From: Pseudorasbora parva
Taxonomy: Eukaryota > Chordata > Actinopteri > Cypriniformes > Gobionidae
Direction of reading: 5' to 3'
Length of the DNA stretch: 64,000 bases
Assembly (NCBI RefSeq): GCF_024679245.1
Contig: NC_090184.1
Span: 14,408,144-14,472,143 of the forward strand
Shown in pieces: positions 10,685-21,537 of this stretch. Position 1 is the first letter of the stretch. Each line of letters opens with the position of its first letter. The notes beneath the pieces were generated by a model. It searched no databases and had not been told where the DNA came from. It saw only the letters and a program-made list of their open reading frames with translations. The position numbers were made by a program, and so were the translations under genes.

Positions 10685-12235
10685 CAGTGGCGCGGGGGCT
10701 GCAGCCGCCCTCTTTATAGCATCAGACCCCCTGGTGGGGGGCTGTGGACTAAAATTATATTGTATTTAAAAACATGAAATAAAATAAAATACATTTAAAT
10801 AGACTGACATAACATACTGTGTTTGATATGGGATTAAAATAATGGGCAGTGGATAAGATATAAACTAATGATTATTTATTTTAATAATTCCTCAGGAAGT
10901 GCTTTTGTCACCATCACGTCTCCTCGCACACTCTCGTTTGGTTTTGGCTAGCAATAAGAAGCAGAAACGCATTTTCAGACTTTTTTTTGAGTAACGTTAC
11001 TACTAACACGGTTGGGGGGGGGTGAAACACTCAGTTTCAGTCAATCTCATGTCAATCTTGAGTACCTATAGAGTAGTATTGCATCCTTCATATCTCCGAA
11101 AAGTCTTTAGTTTTATTATATTTATAAAAGAAATATGGGCTGTACCGAGTCTTTCCGGAAAAAAACGAGCGCCTGGAGGCGTATCGTGTGGGCGGAGCTA
11201 AAGAATGACGATCGCGAACAAAGCGGTGACGTCCTCAAGCGTGGAGAAACCCGTGGCTATTGATTCTCAACTAATACAGATAATGATCCAGAATCAAATT
11301 CGTAGGCTGAAATAAATTGAACAGGTGAAACAGCAACAGCAGGACGTCCGTCTCTTTGGTATGTACTGTATTTAGTGGCCTGTCAACATTTGTGTGTGTT
11401 TACTCGCAGTTTATGAGGACATGAATCGGTTTATGGACTATTGTATGCGACTTAACCTTAGCAGTAGCAAGCAAAACGGTTTTGCACGTCAGACTAGTGT
11501 AACGTTATACATAGAACGGCTGCTTCCAAAGCAGGACCGAACCTTTATCGCTGGGACCGCTCCATCAAAAACACACTTCTTTGGTATGATTTGGCGAAGT
11601 CCTGTGACAGCAGTGACCGTGGAGATCCACTTTGCGACGCGACTGAAGCGATGTTGTGAAGCTTCCCGTCATTCGGTTCAAATGCAGCGCTGCCTTCCCG
11701 GAATGCTGTGCTGAAGCGTTGAAGTCGCTTGATGTCACTCATAGGAATAGTTGATCGCGGCGTGACAGAAGTGTTCAGGGACGACTGGATCTGCAGCTGA
11801 GCGAGTGTTTATGGGCGTTCATTTCCTCTCTCGCTCTAGTTATGCGTGCACGCACCCTACCGGGAGAAGAGCCCGTACGGCCCATATAAGGACCTTCCGC
11901 TCTGTTCACGTCAAGCCGAGCCATACTCGAAAAAAACTCTCCGAAACTTATGAGAAACCGGAAGGAGTATTTTTGACACAGAAATACTCTATCAAACGTC
12001 CAACATTAGTTTTTGAAACTTTGTCTATGTTTAGGATGGGAATCCAAGTCTTTAACAGTGTAAAAAGCTCAGTATATCTCCAATAATCTGGGTCGGTGGG
12101 GATGGCTGTGCTCTTTGACTCGAAAGGGGCGGTTCTACTACAACACTTGTCTGGTCGCCGGCAACAAAATAATGACGTCACACATTTTCTGACCCAACTC
12201 TCAGCCCCTCAATGAAATGGCTTCCAGCGTGCTTG
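10685..12235. mobile_element. Possible inserted block between GGCCGTTG repeats, containing a dispersed cyprinid-type repeat
   Basis: GGCCGTTG is present at 10677-10684 and at 12236-12243, and a third copy of most of it follows the next element at 14056-14064. The block begins CAGTGGCGCGGGGGCTGC, hAT-like, but its right end does not mirror this well, so the boundary call is weak. Inside, 11345-11400 and 11515-11620 match 25258-25340 and 25660-25760 closely. The latter copy keeps about 240 extra bases in the middle. No transposase frame is visible. Confidence 0.4.
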
Positions 12236-12596
12236 GGCCGTTGGCTAGCCTAGAAATCTAGACGCACCCTAGCGGCAGAACATTTAATCTGCCCGCAAGT
12301 GTCGTCTAGGAACTCTCAATACCCTTCTGAGCTGTATTCCCCTCACTCTGGACGGGCCAATCACATTGGCCCTCATTTATCAATCTTGCGTAGAAACGGG
12401 TGTATACTGTATGTTGGCGTAAGATTATGCTTACACTCCTCTCACCGCCTGATTTATGAAACTGTGCGCACCTGTGCAATTCAGGTGTACGAAATACTTG
12501 CCCTTGATAAATCCCGCGGCTGAAAACGATCGTCATTAGAATAACACGCCCCTATATATTCAAGTCTCCGCCTCTCCCACGCCCTCATTTTATGCC

Positions 12597-12655
12597 ATGG
12601 ATACACAGAAGACGGCAAAGAAGCGAAACTTCTCCGACGTGGAGATCGGGCGCGC
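12597..12655 (+). pseudogene. N-terminal stub of Harbinger Myb/SANT-like DNA-binding protein
   Basis: The ATG at 12597 opens a frame reading MDTQKTAKKRNFSDVEIG before it is cut by a fold-back MITE. KKRNFSDVEIE is the usual start of the Myb/SANT-like protein that accompanies fish Harbinger transposases, where it helps the transposase bind DNA and enter the nucleus. Only about 18 codons survive. The match is from memory of the family and is short. Confidence 0.5.
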
Positions 12656-12759
12656 TCAATCATCTCTTTAGTCCACTAGTCAGGGCACTGATTAGGACAT
12701 AAGTCAACGGGCTGACTCCCTGATCAGTGCTCTGACTACTGAACTATTGAGATGATTGA
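12656..12759. mobile_element. 104-bp fold-back MITE
   Basis: The ends are TCAATCATCTC and GAGATGATTGA. The arms pair over about 37 bases with a few mismatches, leaving a short loop near 12700. It interrupts the SANT-like stub. The flanks are GC-rich (GGGCGCGC and GACGCGCGCC), so the duplication cannot be fixed. Confidence 0.7.
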
Positions 12760-13082
12760 GACGCGCGCCATCGAGACCATCACCAGGGAAGTGGAAAAAA
12801 AATTAAATTGTTTTATTTAAGAGTATAAAGAGTGGGAATAAAGGCACCCACAAAAACAAAATATGGACCCAAATTACGAGTACTGTTAATAGTGTGGAGG
12901 TTGAGAAGCGCACTCCAGCAGTTTAAATAGCTGTTTGGATGATAAATTACCATCACAATGCATTATTTTACAGTTTTGAAACAATTAGCATTTAATTTCG
13001 TATCACGGCATGTATTGGGGTGTCCGACAGTGATGATAATGTGATGTGGAGTACCATTCCTTCACATTAATAATTGCATGAC

Positions 13083-13160
13083 AATTTGTAAGATTCTTCT
13101 TCTTATTATTCTTCTTATTCTTATTCTTATTATTATTATTATTATTATTAATGACGCTTG
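13083..13160. repeat. ATT/TTC-rich simple repeat
   Basis: Imperfect TTC and ATT triplet tracts (TTCTTCTTATTATT...) inside the Harbinger-like element. Confidence 0.8.
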
Positions 13161-14210
13161 TTATTTAGAAGAATAATGTCATTTGTATTGATTTTATTAT
13201 TATTTTAAAGAAGAAGGTCATTTTTATTATTTTGTCAGTCTGAATTATTTTAGTCCCAGTCCGTGCGCAGCTGCCAGGCCAGGCGGGCCGGTAAAGCGCA
13301 CAGGCTCGCGACTGTAGAAATACATATGCCTACAAATCAAACGCTTTGGTAAAGTCACACAAATTAAACATTGACGTTCATGTTGCACAAAAATAAACAC
13401 TGAATGTTGTTGTTGTGGTTTTAACAGTGGATCATATAGCATATCTTGTCAGTGAGTTTTGTGGTGTTAGGAATTGTTTTTCTGCGCATTTTCCCACTAA
13501 CTCAAACGTGCGTACACCACCTCCTGAGCTGGCGTAGGATTTGAGCGTGCCGTACGCCAACGTCCATATTGATAAATCTCAAAGTCACCGTGGTTTTGGG
13601 TGTACGCAAGGTGTACGCTGGAAATTTGGTGTACGCACTTTTGATAAATGAGGGCCATTGTGTATAGAGTCAGTGGGCGGGGCCATAATGACGACTGCCG
13701 AGTTGCGTTTGCGTGCTTCTAGTAAACACAGAAACTGGCGAACGGCGGCGTTCTTTCGAATCAGATTTGACCGCGACTCTGGAAGACTTGAAGTTAAGCT
13801 TTTCTCTGAGAAAAGAACAAAGAACGGCACTGAAGTCATTCTTAAAAAGAGAAGATGTGTTCGGAGTTTAGCCGACCGGATACGGTGAATGTTTAATCTA
13901 TCAACAAGCTCTGTTTCACTTCACCTTCGTTGCTCTGGTTGGTGATAGCGCTATCCTGTCGCGTGCAGAGGGAGTTTGAAAGACAAATGTTTATGCCCTT
14001 TCTATGGTGAGTTTCCAAACCAAACATCTTGATGTGGGTCTGGCTTGTCAGGCTAGCCGTTGGCATGAATTGTACTCATGATGGAGTGGTAGTGAAGTCT
14101 CGAAGCGCAAGAAAACCACGACACTTCGACTTTTAAAAAAATCCACTCCTCACTCGCTCCACTAACCGCTCCGCTCCCACTCCACTTTGCTCACATACTC
14201 TGATACCAAT

Positions 14211-15713
14211 ACACTCCAGTAACTATTTCACGTATTGGTGAATTGGGGTCAACTCATACAATCTTGTTCTTAAATTTTGGTATAATCACCTTATGTCCCA
14301 CTGATGTTTTTTGTTGTTGCTTTTTTTAAACGTTTGTTTCTGCATAACTGAAAAATCCAAAGAGTTTGTCACCAAATCACCAAAACTAAAAATAATTGCG
14401 TTTCTTCATTAGAACGGGTTGTATATACACACATTCCACATACATCTTGGTTATAATCGTTGACTAAATCTAAAAAAATAAAAAATAAAAAATTCACCAC
14501 TTCACCATCAACTCAAAATTACTAAACCTTAAAATTGCAAAATTAAAACGAATTAAAACAATAACGTAAATTTCATACGTTCAAATAAAATAAACTAATT
14601 CAAAACATTAATGAAGGCTTTATAAGTAAAGTAATGCTAAATAATCCTAAAATAAAATTGACATACTTTACAGTTTCAGATAAAATATTTTAATTTAGGC
14701 TATAAATGTGTTTACAGTGTGCAAACACATGCACATAAAACACCACACATTCAAAGGCAATAGTCTCTTGAGCAACATTTTGTATGAGTACAAATAACTT
14801 TTAAATAGTGATTGTATTGTTATTAATTATAACCTTATGGAAATATAATACACAGCCTATAAAAAAAAAAACATTCTGCACAGTGGGGTTAATTATTTCA
14901 CAAAAATACATGCAGAAAAAATGCATGTGTCAGTGCAGTGACAGCTGTGAATAAATATTCATGCCCGTTCTGCTAAATCATGACTCATCAAAGAGTCAGA
15001 ACACTTTTATACCCTCTGTTTATATTCATGGATGTTTGCAGTAGGATTCACAGATTTTTTCAATGTAAGCTGAGCTGCTGAATCAACCTTACATTGAGTT
15101 GAACAATGTCAGTTTCTTACAAACTGAATGACTGGATCAATGTACAGTGTCTCTTATAAAATAGACACTGGCTGAATCTCAAACAGCTCTCTAGTTCAGT
15201 GGTCAGGGCCATTTCAGGAAGTCGGTCTTAGCGAAATCTTTGCAGTACACTAAAACGTTCGTGCCCTAAAATGTCCCGAAAAGCAGGGAGCATCAATGCT
15301 CACTATGTTCTCTTAAGGGAACTTGAAATCACGCAGTTTTCCCATGCATCCTGGAAATCCTGGACAATTACTGACCAATGTTCCAGTCCAGTCCAAATGA
15401 GAGAAAACATATTGTCTTGAAAAAAACATTGTTGTCCTGGAAGATTATTCTTTTTAAATTAGCACTAGGTTACTTTTCAAGACTCTTGTGATGATACATC
15501 GACTTACAGTAGGTTGAATGACACGTCTGCCAAAGCTTGATGGGGTCTGTATCGTTTTTAATCGTACTTTTAAACTTCGGGTTTCGGGTAGTAACCTGAG
15601 AACAAAAAGAACTACAAAATTCGACATACGGCATATACGTCACTTCCACCAACACCCACACTTCCTTAAATTCGGACGTGCGAGCCCAACTTTGTTCGTC
15701 GGATAATATAGTC
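14211..15713. other. AT-rich stretch without recognised genes
   Basis: Very A/T-rich from about 14450 to 14900, with only short frames. Around 15160-15420 the text (TGAATCTCAAACAGCTC..., GGTCAGGGC) resembles dispersed fish repeat ends, but I could not find a mirrored partner. The last 200 bases may be the 5' leader of the frame at 15714. Confidence 0.4.
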
Positions 15714-15950
15714 ATGTCTGAAGCAGCACAGACAAATAAGAAAGAAAAGGTTTTGTTGGAGGAAAGCAATAAGAGGAAACGAAAAAGTGATGGGATTAAA
15801 GGCAGGACGAGGATCAACACTGGAGCAGCGTTTGCTCGTTGGCGTGAGCTGAAGGAGGCGTGCCCGACCTATGCGGTTATGCTTGTTATGGTGATTACCT
15901 ACCACTCAAACATTGAATTGAAGTATCATATAGATTCTGTAAAACGGTAA
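15714..15950 (+). pseudogene. Fragment of a transposon-type protein with an R-x-N-x-GAAFxRWRELK motif
   Basis: From ATG 15714 the frame gives a Lys/Glu-rich segment, then RTRINTGAAFARWRELKEA, then loses likeness after about residue 60. This motif occurs in many repeat-borne frames of cyprinid genomes, as I recall, usually as a first exon. The tail to 15950 looks like read-through into an intron. The function is unknown. Confidence 0.4.
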
Positions 15951-16149
15951 CCAATAGACTACTATAATGATGCTGGCTTGTAAATGTGAGCATCGCAATT
16001 ATTTGGCGTTTAAAAAAAATAAAACCCATGAAATTATATTCATATGACATGCTGAAACATGCCACTGACTGTACCTGGGATGAAGACATTTCACACACGC
16101 CGCCAGAAGAACACCTGCATGTGAACTCCTCAGTGTTCAGGGGAACTGT

Positions 16150-16299
16150 TAGTGCTGCACCAACCCGCGGGGCCGCTTTTATGAAGTTATTTGGCCCGCC
16201 CCGCACCACTGTATATATTTTTACAACCCGCCCCGCACCCGCGACCATTAAATAGACATACGGGGTCCGCGGGTTATGAGACGACCCACACATCACTAG
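16150..16299. mobile_element. Short GC-rich MITE with TAGTG ends
   Basis: TAGTGCTGCACCAACCCGCG at the left is loosely mirrored by CGCGGGTTATGAGACGACCC...CACTA at the right. The centre is rich in CCCGCCCCGCACC. About 150 bp, no certain duplication. Confidence 0.45.
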
Positions 16300-16938
16300 T
16301 TCAGGGCAATCAGGGTTGTCATGTCAACAAATGCATGCGCGATGGCATCCCCTGATGTAGGATAGAGAGAGAGCGAGAGAGACAAAAACACAAAGAATAA
16401 GAGAGCAACGAGAAGAGCCAAAGATTAGGCCACCAAGATAAGAGAGAGCCAGAGAATAAAAGAGGCAGAGCAACAGTTACAATCTTCTTATCTATTCTAG
16501 ATAATATATATATTTATACTACCATTAGAATGAAACCCTAATGTGAGACATTCAAACTGACCAATCAGATCAAACTTCCCTTATTGTACTACCACACATT
16601 TGGCCAACAGGCCTTCAGAATATTATTGTCTTTAGGAACTCAAAATGGCCCTTCTATAAGAATAAGAGAGAGGGGGTTGAAAACAGTACAGCAAATGTCT
16701 TTGTTCAATTTCAAGTATCAAATATCTTTGATTATTTTCAATTCTTTCAAATTAATGAAATATGAGAAATGCTTTAGTAGACACAGAAAACCCTAAAAAT
16801 TCATTTTATAAATTGTATTAAAAAAAATGGCTTCAGGTCATTTTGACCCATGAGGGAAGGATTTGTTACAAATCCGCGGGAAGGATGAGGGTTAAATCAT
16901 ATTTCCTTTTAAAAAGCTTCCTAGACTTCATTGCATCT
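16300..16938. other. No gene; purine-rich AGAG stretch near 16360
   Basis: Contains an AGAGAGCGAGAG low-complexity patch (16362-16385) and AT-rich sequence. The 16825-16900 text with GGTCATTTTGACCC resembles a fish repeat end, but no partner is seen. Confidence 0.4.
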
Positions 16939-16946
16939 GTAACACT

Positions 16947-17727
16947 CAGGGGCGCCTGCAGGCTCGCCTGATGGGCACAAGCCTGCCCACTATGATGACT
17001 ACCCCCCCCCCCCAGTTTATTAAACAAATATAATAATATTTGTTAAATAAAAGTTGTTTACATTATTTTAATGTAATTACAAAATTATTATAACATATCA
17101 TATACTGAAATAAATAAAATGTGTTTTTTCCAGTTTATGTTTTTTGCATAATACTTGATGAGTTTGATTGACAGCTGAGTTAGGCAATTAGCAGGCTGTT
17201 TCATGTCTCATGTATGTGAAGTGGCTCTCGCCCGTGACTTCATGAAGTGTGTTTACCTATTTACTTAGCTTATAATTTGCAGTTGTGCGATAGAGAAACG
17301 GCAGCGGTGCAAAATTCTATGAAAAGGACTTTTAATGCCGGAAAGAACCCATCCATCAGGCCGCAAGTAATATTGAGCCTTTTCAATTCCAAGCTCAGGC
17401 TAATTCTGTAAAGCCGGGAACACGCCGCCAGTTTTCTGTCAGTTATGATAGTTTAGGGGTAAGATGTGCGGCACAAAGTTTTGACGCAATTCGAGCTGCG
17501 GTTTGAAACTGCCTTTTGTCGAAATCGATGTACATCCTTTTCTCATAATATTTCAGATCGGAAAGGTGTTTATGTTCAATAAAAATGAAGAACTTATTTG
17601 AAAATTGAAAATAAAGTGTTGTTACCGCTGCTCATGTTTTGTATGTGGACAGATTGTAGCTACAGTTTTGGTTTATAGACAGTGCGCCCAGGCCCGAGCC
17701 AAAAAAACAATTCTGCCTATGCCACTG
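16947..17727. mobile_element. hAT-type non-autonomous element (781 bp) with exact 8-bp duplication
   Basis: GTAACACT sits at 16939-16946 and 17728-17735. The ends are CAGGGGCGCCTGCAGG and (complement) CAGTGGCATAGGCAG. A poly-C run follows the left end (17004-17014). The interior 17440-17600 is homologous in reverse to 7740-7890. No coding capacity. Confidence 0.85.
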
Positions 17728-17768
17728 GTAACACTTCTGAACTTAAATTACAGAAATAAGCAAGACAA

Positions 17769-20170
17769 ATGTCATGGAGGCAGTGCAAGTTGGAAGAAAT
17801 GAAAGAAGATAAGCAGTTCAGGGACTGGCTAGGAGAAGTATCAGGAGACGTGCAAAGGGCATATTGCAGGTTTTGCAGGAAATCCACTAATGTCAGTAAC
17901 ATGGGTCTCTTAGCACTCAAGAGTCATGAAAGAAGACAAGGCCATGTAAAAGTTGCTACGCTAATGAATAAGTGGACAAACATTACACATGTTCTAAAGG
18001 AAATTACTTATGAATAAGAAAATTTGCAAGTAAACAAGCAAAGACCTACAAGCAACCATTTTAGCTGTTGAAAGGGGTTATCAGGGAAGCTCAGCTTTTC
18101 AAGTGTCCAATTTAAATAAAGAGACAACATGCTTAGGATCACAATCCAACAAACACTGTCAAAGTTATTTTCAAGCCAAGCTGTGATCTGTTGGGTAATC
18201 AAATTGATCAGGTCATACTACTAATTTAACTCTAGCTCTGATGTGTCAGTCATTTTTAGTCAAATGTTCTCAGACAGTGGTTTTCATTTGGTGAAACAAA
18301 ATCTGCTTACCTTTTATCCTTTGGCTTGTGCCCATTTATCAAAGAGGAGGTTGATCAAAGATGTCAGGAAGGAAATGCTATGTAGTATCATTTGACAAAT
18401 GCTTGAATAAAGTGACACAGATGGAACAGATTGATATTTATTGTCTATCTGGTGTGATCGTGATGAGAAAGTAGCTGTGTGCTATTTTGAGTCACAGTTT
18501 ATGGGACATACTCAGGCAGATTTAGCCTGTATGCCAGCCGAATTTAGCCCCATCCACAACATTTGTAGTCGAGCAATTCAGTCTGGACTCATTTCATTGA
18601 GGAGTAATTATGCCCGAACAGAAACTGTTTGGACCAATCAAATCGTCAGGGTGGGCTTTATACGATGATTGACAGATAAGTCAATGATACAGTCTATGGT
18701 AGTCATCCATGTCACCATAGAGCGCTTTTGTTGAATTTGTTCTAATCCTAAACAGAGAACTTGTTCGTAAGCATTTACCTTTACTATTTCTCTCTAAAAT
18801 GATGATTGTGTTAGTAAATACTCCATTTGTCCTTAAATAATTTTTTTACAACATCTGCAAAGATCGTTAACGCTCATCGACTTCTTCCAGCATGTGTGCA
18901 GTTGACGTGTGGTTCATGAACGATTCATTCTTTTTGAACTAATCTTAAATATGACTCGGAAACAAGGAGTTGTCTCAGAGAGCAGTTTGCTCATGCCAGG
19001 CCATCGATTCTGTACAGGATCTTCACTCAGTCTATGAAGCTGTGAAAACTAATGACTAGAACTCGAAGGCATACGAATCAATTCTGTTTTCGGGATGGCA
19101 TGCATTGCTTATTGGGCTGTCATGACCCAGATCAGACACTGATGACGGAACTAACTCTCAAAGCCGAAGACAGGAGAGCTTCACATTACTAATTTTTCCA
19201 GGGAACTGACGTGATTAAATGTGAGAGGACAATAGAAAGAACGACTGGGATTTGAAGGTGAGGATTCGGATTCTAACAGACGCATAGCCTGAATACCCAG
19301 CTAAGCAATTAATGAATCTTATTATTCTTATAATTTATAACTTATAATAAAATGTTTTATTCCAAATGTGATCAATTTTTGCATAAGTATGTGTTGGGGA
19401 ATTTAACATATGATAGTTAAATTATATTCGGCTGAAATGACTTGAAAAAAGATTCGTTCATTTTGCTGAAGGAGATTCAAATATCCGAATCCGTAAAATG
19501 ATCCGAACTTCCCACTATTATGCGTCACTCAACATACGTCATTTACTCCGTCGCTCTGATTGGTTGTAGGTCTGTCAAACTGATGTCTTTCCTGGTTCAG
19601 TTGAAACACGCTCAAATAATCAAAGCCCAATGGAGCAGTTTCAGACTCATATTCTGACTAGAATTGAGTATGACCACGTCAGGCTAAGGCAGATTAGCTT
19701 TTGCAGAAAATTAAGAAAACTCCCCACTTCATCGCAAGAAGCTCCTGCAGATCTCAATGGATGGCCCTATTGTCAATTGGAATTTCCTGCAAGATGTTTC
19801 AAGAAGAGCCAATCAGGCCCTGATGCATAAAAGTGGCTGAATTTGGGAAGCTGTGCTTTGAATGTTGTAGATGCAAGCTTTCAAAGTGAAGAAAAAGACA
19901 ACGGGTTGGAAGGTGGGAGATGTATTAAGGGTTCTTTGGCAGTTGTTCCATGACTCCCCTGCCAGGCATGAGGATTTCATTGCGATGACATAAACATCAA
20001 CATTTCTTTTAAAGTTTTGTCCTCATCGATGGGTAGAAGACCTGGCAGTTGCAGAGAGAGAACAATCAAAATTTGGCCCGCAGTGTAGACCTAAATCAAC
20101 AGCCACAGGAAACTTCCGAAAAGTAAAGTTATATCATCAGCATCATACTGCACAGTAAAGAGGCTACTGC
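17769..20170 (+). pseudogene. hAT-like transposase relic with N-terminal zinc finger, split by an insertion
   Basis: The first part (17769-18017) carries a BED-like finger: W...CRFCRKST...SNMGLLALKSH...GH. Later scattered blocks in changing frames resemble a fish hAT transposase: DKCLNKVTQMEQ (about 18400), ESQFMGHTQAD just before 18514, then after the insertion KLLQISMDGPIVNW (about 19740) and DSPARHEDF...FCPHRWVEDL (about 19955-20050). The order and spacing match one gene whose coding sequence is broken by stops, shifts and the element at 18523-19686. The C-terminal dimerisation region is not seen. Family recall supports hAT; the exact subfamily is not claimed. Confidence 0.65.
18523..19686. 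mobile_element. TAGCCT-terminus element with 9-bp target duplication (1164 bp)
   Basis: The ends are TAGCCTGTATGCCAG and (complement) TAGCCTGACGTGG. AGGCAGATT flanks both sides (18514-18522, 19687-19695). Removing it and one duplication rejoins the transposase relic, which independently supports the boundaries. Same family signature as 12246-14055. Confidence 0.8.
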
Positions 20171-20230
20171 AGACCCTCTTTTTCTAGCCAAGCTTCATTT
20201 ATTTGCATTTGTTGCCAGACAACTATACCC

Positions 20231-21109
20231 ATTTTTGTAAAAATTCCAGACAGATGCTCCAGTGGTTCCTTGTTTAATAAAGGAGCTCCAGTGAACCATG
20301 ATAGTTCTGCTATCATGCTATATCCATAATGATGATTCAACAGAGTGAGGATCCATTTGCAGCTTTGTTAGAAGACTTTAGGAACCACAACCAGGCATGG
20401 GTCAATCAGCAATGTCAGGAATTTGGAAGTAAGAGCAGAGAAGTAATCATAGAACAGGCAGGAGGTCAAGGCAGGCACCAAACAATGTAAACGTAATCCA
20501 GGTAATCAGAGCACAGGTCAGTAGGCAGGCAGCACAAAGTAGAAACAAGATAAACAGTCCAGGGTCATACACAGGAAACAGAGAAAATGCTCAGATATGT
20601 CAGCCTCAGCAAAACAAACCTTTACAGTGAGAGGGTAAGAGAGAACAGGTTAAATAGTCCTCAGGATGGAATTCAGGTGTGAGCATAAATCACCACCAGG
20701 TACAGGATCATAGAAAATGAAGGCGGGGATGGGGATTAATACTCAGGCGATGGTGCTTGAGGCTGCTCGAGCCACAGAGGCTTGATTTGTGACAGAGCTG
20801 CCAACCTGCGAGCAGCTCCTGATGCAAGGAGACAATCGACGCCGGAGTCTTCCGGAAGGGGCCGGCTTGTCCGGATGGGCCCAATGCAGTCAGCAGTGGG
20901 CAAAGGATCCAGAATGTTCTCTGAATTTCCCCAGGACTGATCCTCCACGCCATACCCCTCCTAGTCCGCAAGATTTTGTAAGGTTCTGCCCCTAAGTCTA
21001 GAGTCTAGCAACTCACGCACTTGGTAAGCCTCCTTGACGTTTATGACTATGGGTCAGGTTCTCCTTTACTCTCGGACCACCTGAGAACTTGAGCAGAGAA
21101 ACATGCCAA
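20231..21109. other. Unassigned; possible LTR-type sequence on the minus strand
   Basis: 20390-20700 is rich in CAGG/ACAGG phrases (AACAGGCAGGAGGTCAAGGC) of the kind seen in complement in fish gypsy-type LTRs. I found no second LTR copy, so this is only a resemblance. The short frames between 20700 and 21000 have no motif. Confidence 0.3.
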
Positions 21110-21537
21110 CATGGGCATCGTTTAAATGCCATGGCCTACTTGAGCATTTGTTCTGACCATATCCATTCCTTATGACCACCAAGTTCCCATCCTCTGATGG
21201 CTACTTCCAGTAGGATAATGCACCATGTCACAAAGCTCAAATAATTTCAAATTGGTTTCTTGAACATGACAATGAGTTCACTGTACTAAAATGGCCCCCC
21301 AGTCACAAGATCTCAACCCAATAGCTTGGAACGGGAGCTTCGTGCCCTGGATGTGCATCCCACAAATCTCTATCAAATGCAAGATGCTATATTATCAATA
21401 TGGACCAACATTTCTAAAGAATGCTTTCAGCACCTTGTTGAATCAATGCCACATAGAATTAAGGCAGTTCTGAAGGCAAAAGGGGAGCAAACACAGTATT
21501 AGTATGGTGTTCCTAATAATCCTTTAGGTGAGTGTAT
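21110..21537 (+). pseudogene. Tc1/mariner transposase 3' fragment with right terminal repeat
   Basis: Reading-frame pieces include DNAPCHKAQIISNWFLEHDN and LKWPP, then a broken DLNPIE region. These are the second catalytic Asp and the Glu neighbourhood of Tc1 transposases. The end reads GGTGTTCCTAATAATCC then GGTGAGTGTATA, a terminal repeat known from a common fish Tc1. The 5' two-thirds of the element is absent. Confidence 0.75.

Larger units (their letters stand above)
12368..13656. mobile_element. PIF/Harbinger-like element (1289 bp) with 16-bp inverted ends
   Basis: The ends GGCCCTCATTTATCAA and TTGATAAATGAGGGCC are perfect inverted repeats. ATT flanks both sides (12365-12367, 13657-13659), a 3-bp duplication as in Harbinger elements. 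GTGTACGC-type subterminal repeats cluster at 13508-13640. It keeps the 5' end of a Myb/SANT-like gene (12597) but has lost the rest and shows no DDE transposase. Confidence 0.75.
12246..14055. mobile_element. TAGCCT-terminus element with 9-bp target duplication (carries a nested Harbinger-like element)
   Basis: The ends are TAGCCTAGAAATC and (complement) TAGCCTGACAAGCC. The 9-mer GCCGTTGGC lies immediately outside both ends (12237-12245 and 14056-14064). Own sequence is 12246-12364 plus 13660-14055, about 0.5 kb. The same terminus and duplication length occur at 18523-19686. Nine-base duplications suggest Mutator-like or an atypical hAT; no transposase is present to decide. Confidence 0.75.
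10002..14202. mobile_element. hAT element with exact 8-bp target duplication, swollen to 4.2 kb by nested insertions
   Basis: ATACCAAT occurs at 9994-10001 and again at 14203-14210, directly flanking ends CAGAGGGGTGGAGTGGAGTG and (complement) CAGAGTATGTGAGCAAAGTG. Both ends continue as GGAGTGG-rich sequence. CAG termini with 8-bp duplications are the hAT signature. If the inner layers (about 10685-14064) are removed, only some 0.8 kb of the element's own sequence remains, so it was a MITE-sized copy. Confidence 0.85.

Noticed and set aside
20690..20995. Coding gene on either strand near 20.8 kb
   Set aside because: Three overlapping short frames in different phases, no conserved motif; possibly LTR-type sequence.
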